A stretch of 64,000 nucleotides of DNA from an uncultured Acidimicrobiales bacterium (GTDB lineage: Bacteria; Actinomycetota; Acidimicrobiia; Acidimicrobiales; SZUA-35), in NCBI GenBank assembly GCA_937976305.1, contig CALJSB010000016.1, forward strand, positions 1-64,000, written 5' to 3'. A model generated the notes under the pieces. The model worked only from the letters and a program-made list of their open reading frames with translations, searched no databases and had not been told where the DNA came from. Below, piece by piece: positions 50,255 to 61,532 of the stretch (position 1 is the first letter of the stretch; each line of letters opens with the position of its first letter). The translations under genes were made by a program, and so were the position numbers.

Positions 50255-51637
50255 TCAGTCGCCCGTCATCACGGCTTGCACCTCAGCGACTCGAGCGGCG
50301 ACGGCGTCTGCGTCGGCCGCTTCGAGGTTGAGCCGCAAGAGTGGCTCGGTGTTGGACGCCCGGAGGTTGAACCACCAGTCGCCGGCGTCGACCGTCAGCC
50401 CGTCGAGACGATCAACATCGTGAGTGCTGTAGTGAGCTGAGACGGCTTCGATCACCGCCTGGGCATCGTCGACTCGCGTGTTGATCTCGCCGGAAGCGGC
50501 ATACCGATCGAGCGGGGCCAACAGCTCCGAGAGGGTTCCTCCCGCCGCCGAGAGCTCAGCCAGAACAAGTATCGAAGCGATGATGCCGGAGTCGGCTCGC
50601 CAGTTGTCACGGAAGTAGTAGTGCGCCGAGTGCTCGCCGCCAAACGCCGCACCGGTCTCGGCCATGATCTGCTTGATGAACGAATGCCCGACTCGAGACC
50701 GGATGCTTTCGCCACCTTCTTCGGCGACGACCTCCGGCACGACCTTCGAGCAGATCAGGTTGTAGATGATCGTGGCGCCAGGGTCTTTCTGCAGCGTGGC
50801 TCGGGCCAGCAGAGCCGTAGTGAGCGAACCAGAAACAGGCTCGGCCCGCTCGTCAACCAAGAAGACCCGATCGGCATCGCCATCAAACGCGAGCCCAATG
50901 TCGGCACCCACCTCGAGGACCCGAGCTTGCAGATCAACGAGGTTCTCGGGTTGGATCGGGTTCGCCTCGTGGTTCGGGAACGTGCCGTCGAGTTCGGGGT
51001 ACATCACCTCGAGGTCGAACGGCAGACCCTCAAAGATCTTGGGTACGACGAGCCCACCCATGCCGTTGGCAGTGTCGGCGACGACCTTGAGCGGTCGAAG
51101 GGCCGAGACGTCAACGAAGTTGCGCACGTGGATGGCGAACTTCTCGAGCATGCTCTCGGGGCCCGTTTCGGGAATGTTCGTGAGCGAGCCAGTGGTGTCG
51201 GCGTCAGCAACCGAGCCCTGGGACCATTCCTGGGCCACCCGCTTGATGTCGGCGAGACCAGAGTCCTCACCGATGGGAGCGGCCCCACTCTTGCAGAGCT
51301 TGATGCCGTTGTACTCCGCTGGATTGTGTGACGCCGTGAACATGGCGCCCGGCACGCCGAGCGAGCCAGACGCGAAGTACATCATGTCGGTTGACCCCAT
51401 GCCGATGTCGATCACATCGATGCCTTGGCTCATCACGCCAGCGGCAAAGGCGGCAACGAGCTCAGGGCCGGACGGCCGCATGTCGCGGCCGACTGCCACG
51501 CTGGTCGTCGACGGTTCGACGCTCCTCAGAAAGGCACCGAACCCGACCCCGAGGGCTTGACACGTGGGCCCATCGATCTGTTCGGGGTAGGTCCCCCGGA
51601 TGTCATAGGCCTTCACAATCGCATCGAGATCTTTCAC
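50255..51637 (-). CDS. manB: Phosphomannomutase/phosphoglucomutase
   Basis: 460 aa from ATG 51637. MFTASHNPAEYNGIKLCKSG is the phosphoserine loop (TASHNP), IGLAFDGDADRVFLVDERAE the metal loop (DGDADR), GGEHSAHYYFRDN the sugar loop (GGE.S.H) and RASNTEPLLRLNLEA the phosphate-binding site. It converts mannose-6-P to mannose-1-P for GDP-mannose. The upstream glycosyltransferase overlaps by 4 nt. Confidence 0.95.
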   Translation of the reverse strand: MKDLDAIVKAYDIRGTYPEQIDGPTCQALGVGFGAFLRSVEPSTTSVAVGRDMRPSGPELVAAFAAGVMSQGIDVIDIGMGSTDMMYFASGSLGVPGAMFTASHNPAEYNGIKLCKSGAAPIGEDSGLADIKRVAQEWSQGSVADADTTGSLTNIPETGPESMLEKFAIHVRNFVDVSALRPLKVVADTANGMGGLVVPKIFEGLPFDLEVMYPELDGTFPNHEANPIQPENLVDLQARVLEVGADIGLAFDGDADRVFLVDERAEPVSGSLTTALLARATLQKDPGATIIYNLICSKVVPEVVAEEGGESIRSRVGHSFIKQIMAETGAAFGGEHSAHYYFRDNWRADSGIIASILVLAELSAAGGTLSELLAPLDRYAASGEINTRVDDAQAVIEAVSAHYSTHDVDRLDGLTVDAGDWWFNLRASNTEPLLRLNLEAADADAVAARVAEVQAVMTGD

Positions 51638-52902
51638 GACGACAGACTACCTTTCTTGGTTTTTGGATCGGTTCCAACGGTGATGTCGTCGAGGCCACGG
51701 ATCACAGTGAGTTGATCCGGGCTCGGTCGGTACCGGCCCCAACCCGCCATACGGCGAACTCGAACAAGGTCTCGAAACAGCAACGCCGTATCGGCCACGA
51801 TTCGGACCGAAGACACCTGGCGATTCTCGACCGAAACCGGTATTTCCTTGAGCGACAGAAGATCTTGTTCGGCGATCAAGTAGATCTCGACATCAAAGGC
51901 GAAGCCATCGATCGTTGTCCGTTCGAAAATGACCTTGCCGATGTCGCTACGAAACCCCTTGATTCCGCACTGTGTGTCGCGAAAGTGGCCAAGGAGCACG
52001 AGGTGGGTCAACCAATTGATGAGGCGGCCACCGAGCTCACGAACGGCTCGGGCCTTTACCAACGTGGTGGTCTCTTCATGACGACGACTGCCGACCACGA
52101 CATCCCACCCGTCCTCGACCTCTTCGAGGATCTTCGCGACATGGACGGGTTGATACGACAGGTCGGCGTCGGTGAACACGATCGTTCGGCCTCGGGCCGC
52201 AAGCACACCTGTTCGGACCGCCGCACCCTTTCCCCGGTTCCTCGGGTGGGTCACCAAACGGGCACCGGCGGCGACGGCTTCTTCGCCGGTGCTGTCGCCG
52301 CTGCCATCGTCGACCACGAGCACCTCAAGGCCTGCGTCGCCAACCACGGGTCCGAGCTCATTGCGGAGTGATGTGACCGTGTCGCCGATTTCACCAACCG
52401 CCTTGTAGGCAGGCACAACGACCGTGAGTCGATGATCGCCGGGGGCATCGGCCCGCGACCGCCTCAGTCCGAGATCACGGCGAACCTCGGTGAACAGCAC
52501 CCAACGGTAGGCAACCCAGCGAACCACCATGGCGAAAAGGACACCAACGACCTTGGCGACGATCCCCCGCTGACCAAAGGCATCGAGACCCACCCCAATG
52601 AGCGAGACGGTGATCGTCGTGTCGATGGCGCCTCCAATGACTGCTGTGGAGGCAAACGACGCCGGGCTACGAACCCAGCGAGCATTGGGCTTGTTGCGAA
52701 AGGTGATCGCACGATTCAGCCCGTAGGAAGCGACCGCTGCCGCAAGCAGAGCACCGAGGTTGATCGCAACCAGCGACCATGTGGTGAGCGATGTAACGGA
52801 CTCGTCGCTTCGCGCTCGGTCTACGAGCGCAACAAACAAGCCGAGGTCGATGGAGGTGGCGAGCAGACCGACAAGGGCAAAGAGCCGAAGCCGGCTCCTC
52901 AC
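51634..52902 (-). CDS. GtrA-GT2 fusion: membrane flippase-like domain with polyprenyl-phosphate glycosyltransferase
   Basis: 422 aa from GTG 52902, whose codon overlaps the TGA of the 1004-aa gene. Residues about 1-140 are a GtrA domain of four helices (LFALVGLLATSIDLGLFVAL, AAVASYGLNRAITFRNKPN, AIDTTITVSLIGVGLDAFG). Residues 160-390 are a GT2 domain: TVVVPAYKAVGEIGDTVTSL, VLVVDDGSGDSTGEEAVAAG, NRGKGAAVRTGVLAARGRTI, FTDADLSYQP (DxD), CGIKGFRSDIGKVIFER. It would put a sugar on polyprenyl phosphate. An upstream ATG at 52983 is less likely. Confidence 0.9.
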   Translation of the reverse strand: MRSRLRLFALVGLLATSIDLGLFVALVDRARSDESVTSLTTWSLVAINLGALLAAAVASYGLNRAITFRNKPNARWVRSPASFASTAVIGGAIDTTITVSLIGVGLDAFGQRGIVAKVVGVLFAMVVRWVAYRWVLFTEVRRDLGLRRSRADAPGDHRLTVVVPAYKAVGEIGDTVTSLRNELGPVVGDAGLEVLVVDDGSGDSTGEEAVAAGARLVTHPRNRGKGAAVRTGVLAARGRTIVFTDADLSYQPVHVAKILEEVEDGWDVVVGSRRHEETTTLVKARAVRELGGRLINWLTHLVLLGHFRDTQCGIKGFRSDIGKVIFERTTIDGFAFDVEIYLIAEQDLLSLKEIPVSVENRQVSSVRIVADTALLFRDLVRVRRMAGWGRYRPSPDQLTVIRGLDDITVGTDPKTKKGSLSS

Positions 52903-55900
52903 GAGCCGAATCCGGTCTCGTCTGGCGGCCCAAAAGCGGCTTCCTCTTCCGGAGAGGCCTCGACCGGGAGCGGGCTGACCCACGTGTGGTCGGGGTCGAA
53001 CTCACCAACAGCCTGGCTCTCCGCAACCGACACCTCGCCACGCGGTGTCTCGGCAAACATCGTCTCGGCAAACATCGTCTCGTCGACTGCGCCACCGGCC
53101 GCTGGGCCGACCGCGACAGCCACCGACGCCTGGGAACGACGGCGGTGATCAACGATCGAAAGACCAACGAGGGCCAAAAGCGCGGCGAAGGTGAGGCCAT
53201 AACCGAGATACTCGGGGCCGGTGTAGCCATAGCTCAGCGTGACGTCGTTCTCGGTTGGCACCACCACCATCAGGTTCGGGCCAGCGCGATAGGGCCCCTC
53301 AGCACCCGAGGCATTCCAATTGGGGAAGAACGAGACCTTGACGTACACGGGCTTTCCGACCTCATCGACGCTGAATGAGATTCGATCATTGTCGATCACG
53401 ACATCGCTGACCGTTGCCGGCTCGACCGGCACGCCATCGTTCGCGAGTTGTGTGGAGACTCGCTGCCATTCTTCCGGACCATCTTCGGCCGGAAGAGCAT
53501 CGAACCCGTTGGGATCGTTGTAGAAGGTCAGCGCCTGGCTGATCCATTCGACTTCAAACCTCGACGCCAGCTCACCGGCTTCTTCTTCTGACTGACCGAG
53601 AGCAACCACTGGCTCGACATCGAGCCCCACAACAAGGTCGCTTCCGGCGACTTCGAAGACCGTGAACGGCTCCGAGACGCCGACCTCACGCAAGTCGGGG
53701 TGGTCCTGGGCCGCAGCAATCGCCGTGTCGGTCTGAGCCATGTAGTAGCGCACGCCCACGGTCTGGAGTTGGGCGATGCCAACATCGATGTCGAAACCCT
53801 CATACGGAAGCTGCCGCTGGGCCCTCGAGGGCTCTTCGGAGAGAGTCGACTGGTTCAAGAAGTGGAACGGTGTCGATGCGGAAGACTCGAAGTAGAGGCC
53901 TTCCATCGAACTGATGCACCCATCGGTCCAGTGTGGCAACAGCATGAGGGCCATCGGGGTGCCGTAGCTGTCGAGCTCACGGTTGTATTCCCACATCGCT
54001 CGACCACAACCGACATCCTCACCGATGTCTGTCATCGTCGACACGACGTCCCGATACTCGCGATAGGCGTTCGTACGCTCGTATCCCGAGTAGTTCCAGG
54101 CGACCCAGCTCGGCACGAAACTCCTGGCATTCGACTCGATGCCGAACCACGAGTAACCGTCGGTTCGATCGGCCCCAGGAAGGATGCGTAGCGGCAAGCC
54201 AACCGCCGTCAACGTGGCCAGCAACGCAAGGATGGATGCACCAGCCATCACCGGCCGGCTTGGGGAGTCGAGCCGTTCAGAGACCGTTGCCGCAATAAAG
54301 CGCCCAACCAACGCCAGCGCAATGGCGGCCAGAATGTAGACCGACAGGTAGTAGAACGGCAGGAGACGTGCGTTCCAGAGCTTGCCGTGGGGCATGTTGG
54401 CAATCGCTCCGGCGAATGCGACCGCGAGCATCGTGAAGAGCATTCCCGCCCGGTCACGAATAGCGAACGCCAAAATGGCGCCGATCCCGGCGACAGGAAG
54501 TGCCACCTTCATTGGGGTCGTCAACAGCGCATCTTGCACCTCGTCCAAACGCTCCCAACCCATGTCGTTGAAGAAGTCTGAGCGAAGGTAGAAGGGCACA
54601 AGCCAGAACGCCGACAGCAACGAAGCGACCGGCCCAGCAACCAAGAGCCACTTGGCTCGTTGCCACACTCGAGGCTCGGCGATCATGATCGCAACCACGA
54701 CCACCACGAAGGCACCGACGGCGGCTACACGCACGAGCAGCCCCGTGCCGTCCGCCAGCGTCAAAGGCGCCAAGGCAAAGGTGATGCCAGCCGCCAACGC
54801 CCATGACCGAGGCAACTTCTCGTCGAGCAGCACCAACAACACGAGGGCGGCCATGGCAAAGAAAAGCGGAATGATGTGGCACAGCGCCACAAGGGCAATG
54901 ACCACCGCCGACGATGCCCGCCAGTTGTTGTGATCCATGCCACGAGCTGTGAGGCCAATCGCCACGAACGTCAGGGTGAGCGAAATCGAAAAGGCGAACT
55001 CGCCAGCCAACGTCGAAGCGATATTGCCGCCGTAGATCGAGAAGTTCGTGTCGAACACGAACAACACGGCAGCCATGGCCAAGAACTCCGGCACCGGTGT
55101 CGGCGAGCGCATGAGGCGGCCCATGGTCCAGGCAGCAAGCGGGAACATCACCAAACCCGACACCGAGATGAGTTTGAAGGCGATGCCGTAGGGCATGCCG
55201 ACGAGCAGAAGCGCTCCGACCACGCCTGCGGTGACAAAGGCGGCCTTGAACGCCGGGAAACTGCGCCCAGCACCAACCGCAAATGCGATCACAGCGACGC
55301 CGAGCGGGATACCGATGAATGGGTTGATGCCGGCGTTCGTGGCGATGATCGCGAGCGCCGGAACCACCATGTAGTACTGGTAGGCCGGAAACCCTGCGTA
55401 CCAATCAGGCGTCCATCCCGTGAGGCGACCGTTCGGCAACAGGTGGTCACGCATGTATGCCGGGCCCCACACGTGGGCACCCATGTCGCCGCCGGTTGGG
55501 GTTGTGTCGAGAAACAGCAGGTCTGGCCGCAGCTGCACAAAGACAAAGATCGACGCAACGAGCGAGACACCAAAACCCAAAATCGTCGAGGTTCGTTCGG
55601 GCCGGCCGAATTCGATCAGCTTGCGCAGGATCCACCCGCTGAGGGTGGCGCGACCGGCGTCGGTCTCGGGCCCGCTATCGCCGGGCTCCGGCGTTGCGAC
55701 CGCAACGTTGTCGTGCTGCCGCTCAAAGGCCTCGGCACTCGCCCCATCCGCTTCGTCCATCTCTGCGAAAACAGCAGAATCGACTGCGTCGATCTCTGAA
55801 ACACCCGCAGAATCGACTGCGTCGATCTCTGCTGTCGCAACCAGGTCGAGCTCGCGAGTCGCCTCGTCAGCTCGATTGGCGCGGGGGTGTCCCGAGGGGC

Positions 55901-55913
55901 CGTCGGTCAACAT
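52899..55913 (-). CDS. Large PTPS-related polytopic membrane protein
   Basis: 1004 aa from ATG 55913. An acidic N-terminal 110 residues with a duplicated EIDAVDSA(x) unit is followed by about 14 helices. The first external loop reads LFLDTTPTGGDMGAHVWGPA and LTGWTPDWYAGFPAYQYYMV, the signature of the 6-pyruvoyl-tetrahydropterin-synthase-related group of membrane proteins, which resembles GT-C glycosyltransferases. A 230-residue outer domain follows, then one last helix and an acidic tail. It is the first gene of the mannose/glycan operon. Confidence 0.8.
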   Translation of the reverse strand: MLTDGPSGHPRANRADEATRELDLVATAEIDAVDSAGVSEIDAVDSAVFAEMDEADGASAEAFERQHDNVAVATPEPGDSGPETDAGRATLSGWILRKLIEFGRPERTSTILGFGVSLVASIFVFVQLRPDLLFLDTTPTGGDMGAHVWGPAYMRDHLLPNGRLTGWTPDWYAGFPAYQYYMVVPALAIIATNAGINPFIGIPLGVAVIAFAVGAGRSFPAFKAAFVTAGVVGALLLVGMPYGIAFKLISVSGLVMFPLAAWTMGRLMRSPTPVPEFLAMAAVLFVFDTNFSIYGGNIASTLAGEFAFSISLTLTFVAIGLTARGMDHNNWRASSAVVIALVALCHIIPLFFAMAALVLLVLLDEKLPRSWALAAGITFALAPLTLADGTGLLVRVAAVGAFVVVVVAIMIAEPRVWQRAKWLLVAGPVASLLSAFWLVPFYLRSDFFNDMGWERLDEVQDALLTTPMKVALPVAGIGAILAFAIRDRAGMLFTMLAVAFAGAIANMPHGKLWNARLLPFYYLSVYILAAIALALVGRFIAATVSERLDSPSRPVMAGASILALLATLTAVGLPLRILPGADRTDGYSWFGIESNARSFVPSWVAWNYSGYERTNAYREYRDVVSTMTDIGEDVGCGRAMWEYNRELDSYGTPMALMLLPHWTDGCISSMEGLYFESSASTPFHFLNQSTLSEEPSRAQRQLPYEGFDIDVGIAQLQTVGVRYYMAQTDTAIAAAQDHPDLREVGVSEPFTVFEVAGSDLVVGLDVEPVVALGQSEEEAGELASRFEVEWISQALTFYNDPNGFDALPAEDGPEEWQRVSTQLANDGVPVEPATVSDVVIDNDRISFSVDEVGKPVYVKVSFFPNWNASGAEGPYRAGPNLMVVVPTENDVTLSYGYTGPEYLGYGLTFAALLALVGLSIVDHRRRSQASVAVAVGPAAGGAVDETMFAETMFAETPRGEVSVAESQAVGEFDPDHTWVSPLPVEASPEEEAAFGPPDETGFGS
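55783..55828. repeat. Direct repeat inside the PTPS-related gene
   Basis: CAGAATCGACTGCGTCGATC (plus TCTG) occurs twice, 33 bp apart, encoding the EIDAVDSA repeat of the acidic N-terminus. A recent local duplication, in frame. Confidence 0.75.
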
Positions 55914-56042
55914 GACTCGATCATGGTGCCACCCTCAGCGCAACAAGCGGCGGCAACCCACTGGTTCTTGGGCTGAACGACGCTGTGCAAGCCATCCTGC
56001 AGCGGCATTGCCACCCACGCAGTCGGGCGCTCGCGTTGCGAG

Positions 56043-56240
56043 CTAGCGCTGACGTCCTGCGTGTTGACCAACCTCTGACAAGGCAAAGGCCAAGTCGACT
56101 GGTTCACCAGCGTGGCTCCAGGTCCGAACGTCGCACGTCGTGCACGAGTGCATCTCGAGATCATTGCCATCGACCCTGATCGCGATCGTCACGAGTTCGG
56201 TCGTGCACTTCTCGCATGTTTCTGCACTTTGGTATCCCAT
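56043..56240 (-). CDS. Small zinc-ribbon protein, 65 aa
   Basis: ATG 56240 (MGYQSAETCEKCTTELVTIA). Two pairs of Cys, CEKC and CTTC, are spaced by 20 residues in the manner of a zinc ribbon, with EMHSCTTCDVRTWSHAGEPV between and after. It may be a nucleic-acid-binding or adaptor protein; no family is recognised. The gaps on both sides (55914-56042 and 56241-56466) show no other gene. Confidence 0.7.
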   Translation of the reverse strand: MGYQSAETCEKCTTELVTIAIRVDGNDLEMHSCTTCDVRTWSHAGEPVDLAFALSEVGQHAGRQR

Positions 56241-56466
56241 GGTCTGCGCCCTTTCACGTCGCCGAGCCGTTCGCTGCTCGGGCAACCCGCCACGAGTGCG
56301 AACCGAGACCAGCAGACCCAATCGCCCTTGGGCCCACTGGTTTCGGCCTCTGCGCACTCAATCGGCAACCATCGATCGCGTCTGAGGTTGACGATGCGAG
56401 ATGATGCGAACGGCTCAGCCCATGGGTCGGTCGGGCATATCGCAGGTGGCCAGTCGATGAGGCCGG

Positions 56467-57198
56467 TCAGGCGACCAGCAAGACAAAGGTCGTGAGATTG
56501 AAGCCAACGTGGAACATCCAGGCCAGACCAAGGCGACCGGTGCGAACTGCGAGGAATCCGGCAAGGAGTCCGAACACGAAGAGACCGGGCAGCTGCAACA
56601 GCTGGAAGTGGACAAGCGCAAACAGCGCCGCACTTGCGACGATCGCGACCCAACGGCCGACGATCTTCTCGAGCGATCGCAGCAACAAGCCTCGAAAGAA
56701 GAGCTCTTCGATGGCAGGCGCGATCACCACAACCATCACGAACAAAACGAACTTCAGAAACGGCGTGTTGGCCCTGGCGACCAACTGTTCGGCGGCTTCG
56801 CTCGGGTCTGAGTCGACCAACTGCACGATGGGCAGGTAGAGCAAAGGGAGCACGATCAGCTGGGTGGCGACACCACCGACCAGACCGAACGGTACGTCAC
56901 GCGGGCCAAGAACGGCTCCAAAGTCATGCTTCAGCCCCTGACCTCGAAGCTTGGATGTGATCGTTGGCCCAATGCCATACGCAACGACGAGACAGAGTTG
57001 TCCGGCGAACAGAGCGCCGAGCGGAATCGGGTCAGGAACTTCGCCGCCAAACCAGATCGACACGATCGCCGCAAACCAGAACGCGGCGCCGATCTGAGCA
57101 AAGACCAACCAGGCAGCTGAGTCTCCAAGGCCCCACTTCACCGGTCGAGAGGGGATCTCGGGTGCGTCGGTGACGTCGAGCAGGGGATGGAGCATCAC
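56467..57198 (-). CDS. CPBP family intramembrane metalloprotease
   Basis: 243 aa from ATG 57198 (57195 also possible). Eight helices. The ABI/CPBP catalytic set is intact: APAIEELFFRGLLLRSL (EExxxR), FALVHF (FxxxH) and MFHVGFNLTT (HxxxN). Related proteins process prenylated peptides or act in stress and bacteriocin immunity; the substrate here is not known. Confidence 0.9.
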   Translation of the reverse strand: MMLHPLLDVTDAPEIPSRPVKWGLGDSAAWLVFAQIGAAFWFAAIVSIWFGGEVPDPIPLGALFAGQLCLVVAYGIGPTITSKLRGQGLKHDFGAVLGPRDVPFGLVGGVATQLIVLPLLYLPIVQLVDSDPSEAAEQLVARANTPFLKFVLFVMVVVIAPAIEELFFRGLLLRSLEKIVGRWVAIVASAALFALVHFQLLQLPGLFVFGLLAGFLAVRTGRLGLAWMFHVGFNLTTFVLLVA

Positions 57199-57296
57199 GG
57201 CCCAGGTTATTCCTCGCCGGGCGCACCACGCGCTCGCTCACCTTCGCGAGCTGCTCCTCACGATCACGCCATTCCGACCGATCACAAACCGAAGGA

Positions 57297-57324
57297 GTTC
57301 TCTCACAACACGGTGAAAGAGAAC
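57297..57324 (+). promoter_or_regulatory. Inverted repeat upstream of ftsH
   Basis: GTTCTCTCAC (57297-57306) pairs with GTGAAAGAGAAC (57313-57324), allowing a 2-nt bulge. It sits 70 bp before the ftsH start and could be a regulator's operator or a leader hairpin. The 200-bp gap from 57199 shows no gene. Confidence 0.4.
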
Positions 57325-57399
57325 CGAAAATCGATGTGTGGAATGTGACCAGCCAGCCCGACCACGGGAAGGCCGGACCCGCAACCTAAGCTGGTGAAC

Positions 57400-59358
<1,959 letters not shown>

Positions 59359-59393
59359 CGAAGAGCGGCGAGGCCCACGGCCCGCCGCAATCT

Positions 59394-59888
59394 CTATCCG
59401 TTCGGCTCGGTTGCTTCGTCGTTCCCCGGCCCATCGTTTGGCTCCGCCTCGACTTGGTCCTCTGACGCTGCGCCAAACAACACGGCTTCCAACTCGGTCG
59501 GCTCAGTCGGCCCGAAGAAGGTCTTGTGCACGACCCCTTCGGCGTCGACAACCAACGTGCTCGGCACGCCATCGATGCGATAGCGGGCATGCAGTTTCGC
59601 ATCTCGATTCACCTCGAGCTCCTGCACTCTGACGCCAGCCGCCTTGGCCTTTTCGCTCGCTGCCACCTTGGTGGCAGACTCGACGGCGACCGCACAGCTC
59701 GAGCACGTCGCCGACGTGAAGACGACGATGAGCGGCTCGTCCCCAGACCCGTCGAAGTCGGCCCGGTCGACTTGGGTTGGTGCCCGATACGACGGTGCAG
59801 ATGGCGGGTCAGGGCGGCGGCGCTGCAGCAACAAGGCGACGCCGATCGCAATGGCGGTGAGCACCACGAGAACAACGATTCGATCCAC
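59394..59888 (-). CDS. Membrane-anchored thioredoxin-like protein
   Basis: 164 aa from ATG 59888. An N-terminal helix (IVVLVVLTAIAIGVALLLQR) places the rest outside. The active site is LIVVFTSATCSSCAVAVESA (CSSC), with the cis-Pro loop YRIDGVPSTLVVDAEGVV. The C-terminus is acidic. It probably handles extracytoplasmic thiol exchange. It follows the DUF5719 gene by 3 nt. Confidence 0.9.
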   Translation of the reverse strand: MDRIVVLVVLTAIAIGVALLLQRRRPDPPSAPSYRAPTQVDRADFDGSGDEPLIVVFTSATCSSCAVAVESATKVAASEKAKAAGVRVQELEVNRDAKLHARYRIDGVPSTLVVDAEGVVHKTFFGPTEPTELEAVLFGAASEDQVEAEPNDGPGNDEATEPNG

Positions 59889-59891
59889 GAT

Positions 59892-61532
59892 CTATCGCTC
59901 TCGGGTCGGCACGGCTGGCACGATGTCGAAGCGATTGAAGCGCTCTTGCGTTTGGTTGATTCGCGACAGCTGAGCTTCTACCCAAACGGGCGCGGTCGAC
60001 GTGACGATGATTGGCGCGCCGGTAGCCGCAGCATCGATGACCAAGATCGCTCGACCGTCTGGCGCCACCGTTGCTCGGACCGGCGGCTGAAGCGTGCCGC
60101 CGAGCAGGACGCGGGCTTCAACCTGAGCATCACCTTCCGCATCGGCGCCCGTCACAACAATGACCGTGCCAGCTGACTGATCGACCTGGACCCACGGGAC
60201 CACCCAGCGTGTGGACGGCACTTCAGTTCCTCGGCTGATCGCAACTCCCCTGATGGGGTTCGGCTGGTCGTAGATGTCAGCCTCTCCGACCGGCACTTCG
60301 TCTTCCTCGACGGGAATCTCGGACTCGTCGCCATCCTGTCGCGGAACGATCCGCGCATCCGCGCCGCCAGCACCAATCAGCGATCGGTCGATTCCTGGCA
60401 CCAGGTGCCAGCGCTCGGCAACGAAGGGCTGATCGTTGACCGATTGGATCTTCACCCCAAGCTCGTAGGGCAGCGGAATCGAGAGCTGAGCGGCGAAATC
60501 AGCGAGGTCGTACTGAGCGGAGCGCCCAGGATTGATCGTGAGAGGAATCGCCACCAGCCCGAAGAACTGGCGGTCGGCGCTGTCGAGCGGGTCGAACAGC
60601 ACGTCGACTTCGACGATCTCGGTGCCGGGGTTGCTGACGACGATCACGCTGTCGCCACCCTCTGTGATTCGACCCGCGGGGAACGCCCATTCGAGTGCGG
60701 GGTCGACGACGCCGAGCCGAACAGCAGCGCCCACGGGGCCGAGTTGGCCATCGAAGACCTGGAGTCGCTCCGCGACAAGCAGGCCATCAACGGAAACAAT
60801 CGATGCGGCAACGAGCTCCTCGCGAGCAACAAACTCGCCGACATCGATCACTCGCACCGACCGGGCCGGCACGACGCCGGCTTGAAGATCACCTGGCGTT
60901 CGAGTGCGGCCGTCGATCTGGAACTCGGCTTGGAACACCACGTCATCCAGTGACGGGTTCATCAACACGATGAAGTCTCGAGCGTCGCGGGTCGTCGAAC
61001 CTGAGGCGAAGAACCACTGGTTGGCAGCTTCTGAGCTGCACACGCCCTCGGCAATCCACTCACGAGTCGCCACCTGGTGTCCAACGATGCCCTCGCCACC
61101 GACGAACTCGACCGCAACACCAACAGCATCACCGATCGGGTTGGCAACGCCTGGAGTGTCGGGGTTGTCGTCGTCATCGACCAGCGGCGGAACGATGTCG
61201 CGAATGTCAACGAACTCGGTCGACATGGGCTCGAGCTCGAACCGCAAGCCGGGTCCCGCTCCGCCCGACGTGAGGGTGTCGAGGGTGACCTGGGTTGGCT
61301 CGGTTCCGACGTTGGAGACCACCACTCGGTGCGCTGCGTATCCACCGATCACCGTTGAGCCGACCGGGCAGAACCAAGAAGACGAAAGCTGCGGTGGATC
61401 GACCAACATCGGCGTCGTGCGAGCCTCGGGCTCTGCTGCGGCTTCTACCGGTGGGGCAAAGTCGACACGGTCATAGGCGATGCCGGCAGCCAGGAGCCCG
61501 AGGACAAGTGCGATGGTGGACCAACGAATCAC
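59892..61532 (-). CDS. DUF5719 family protein
   Basis: 546 aa from ATG 61532. A signal peptide or anchor (STIALVLGLLAAGIAYDRVD) is followed by a long beta-rich region (SSSWFCPVGSTVIGGYAAHR, VVVSNVGTEPTQVTLDTLTS, ending QVEARVLLGGTL and PIIVTSTAPVWVEAQLSRIN) in which DxxFxNPG-like units repeat. In actinobacteria DUF5719 genes follow large glycosyltransferase genes as here, with a 4-nt overlap (ATGA). Function is not established; a partner in extracellular glycan assembly is likely. Confidence 0.85.
   Translation of the reverse strand: MIRWSTIALVLGLLAAGIAYDRVDFAPPVEAAAEPEARTTPMLVDPPQLSSSWFCPVGSTVIGGYAAHRVVVSNVGTEPTQVTLDTLTSGGAGPGLRFELEPMSTEFVDIRDIVPPLVDDDDNPDTPGVANPIGDAVGVAVEFVGGEGIVGHQVATREWIAEGVCSSEAANQWFFASGSTTRDARDFIVLMNPSLDDVVFQAEFQIDGRTRTPGDLQAGVVPARSVRVIDVGEFVAREELVAASIVSVDGLLVAERLQVFDGQLGPVGAAVRLGVVDPALEWAFPAGRITEGGDSVIVVSNPGTEIVEVDVLFDPLDSADRQFFGLVAIPLTINPGRSAQYDLADFAAQLSIPLPYELGVKIQSVNDQPFVAERWHLVPGIDRSLIGAGGADARIVPRQDGDESEIPVEEDEVPVGEADIYDQPNPIRGVAISRGTEVPSTRWVVPWVQVDQSAGTVIVVTGADAEGDAQVEARVLLGGTLQPPVRATVAPDGRAILVIDAAATGAPIIVTSTAPVWVEAQLSRINQTQERFNRFDIVPAVPTRER

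Noticed and set aside
49037-50440. 467-codon plus-strand frame opposite manA
   Set aside because: Antisense shadow of manA; Arg/His/Gln-rich with no domain.
55907-56170. 87-codon minus frame ending at the start of the PTPS-related gene
   Set aside because: It overlaps the zinc-ribbon gene, which has a better Cys pattern; the remaining 40 residues have no recognisable feature.
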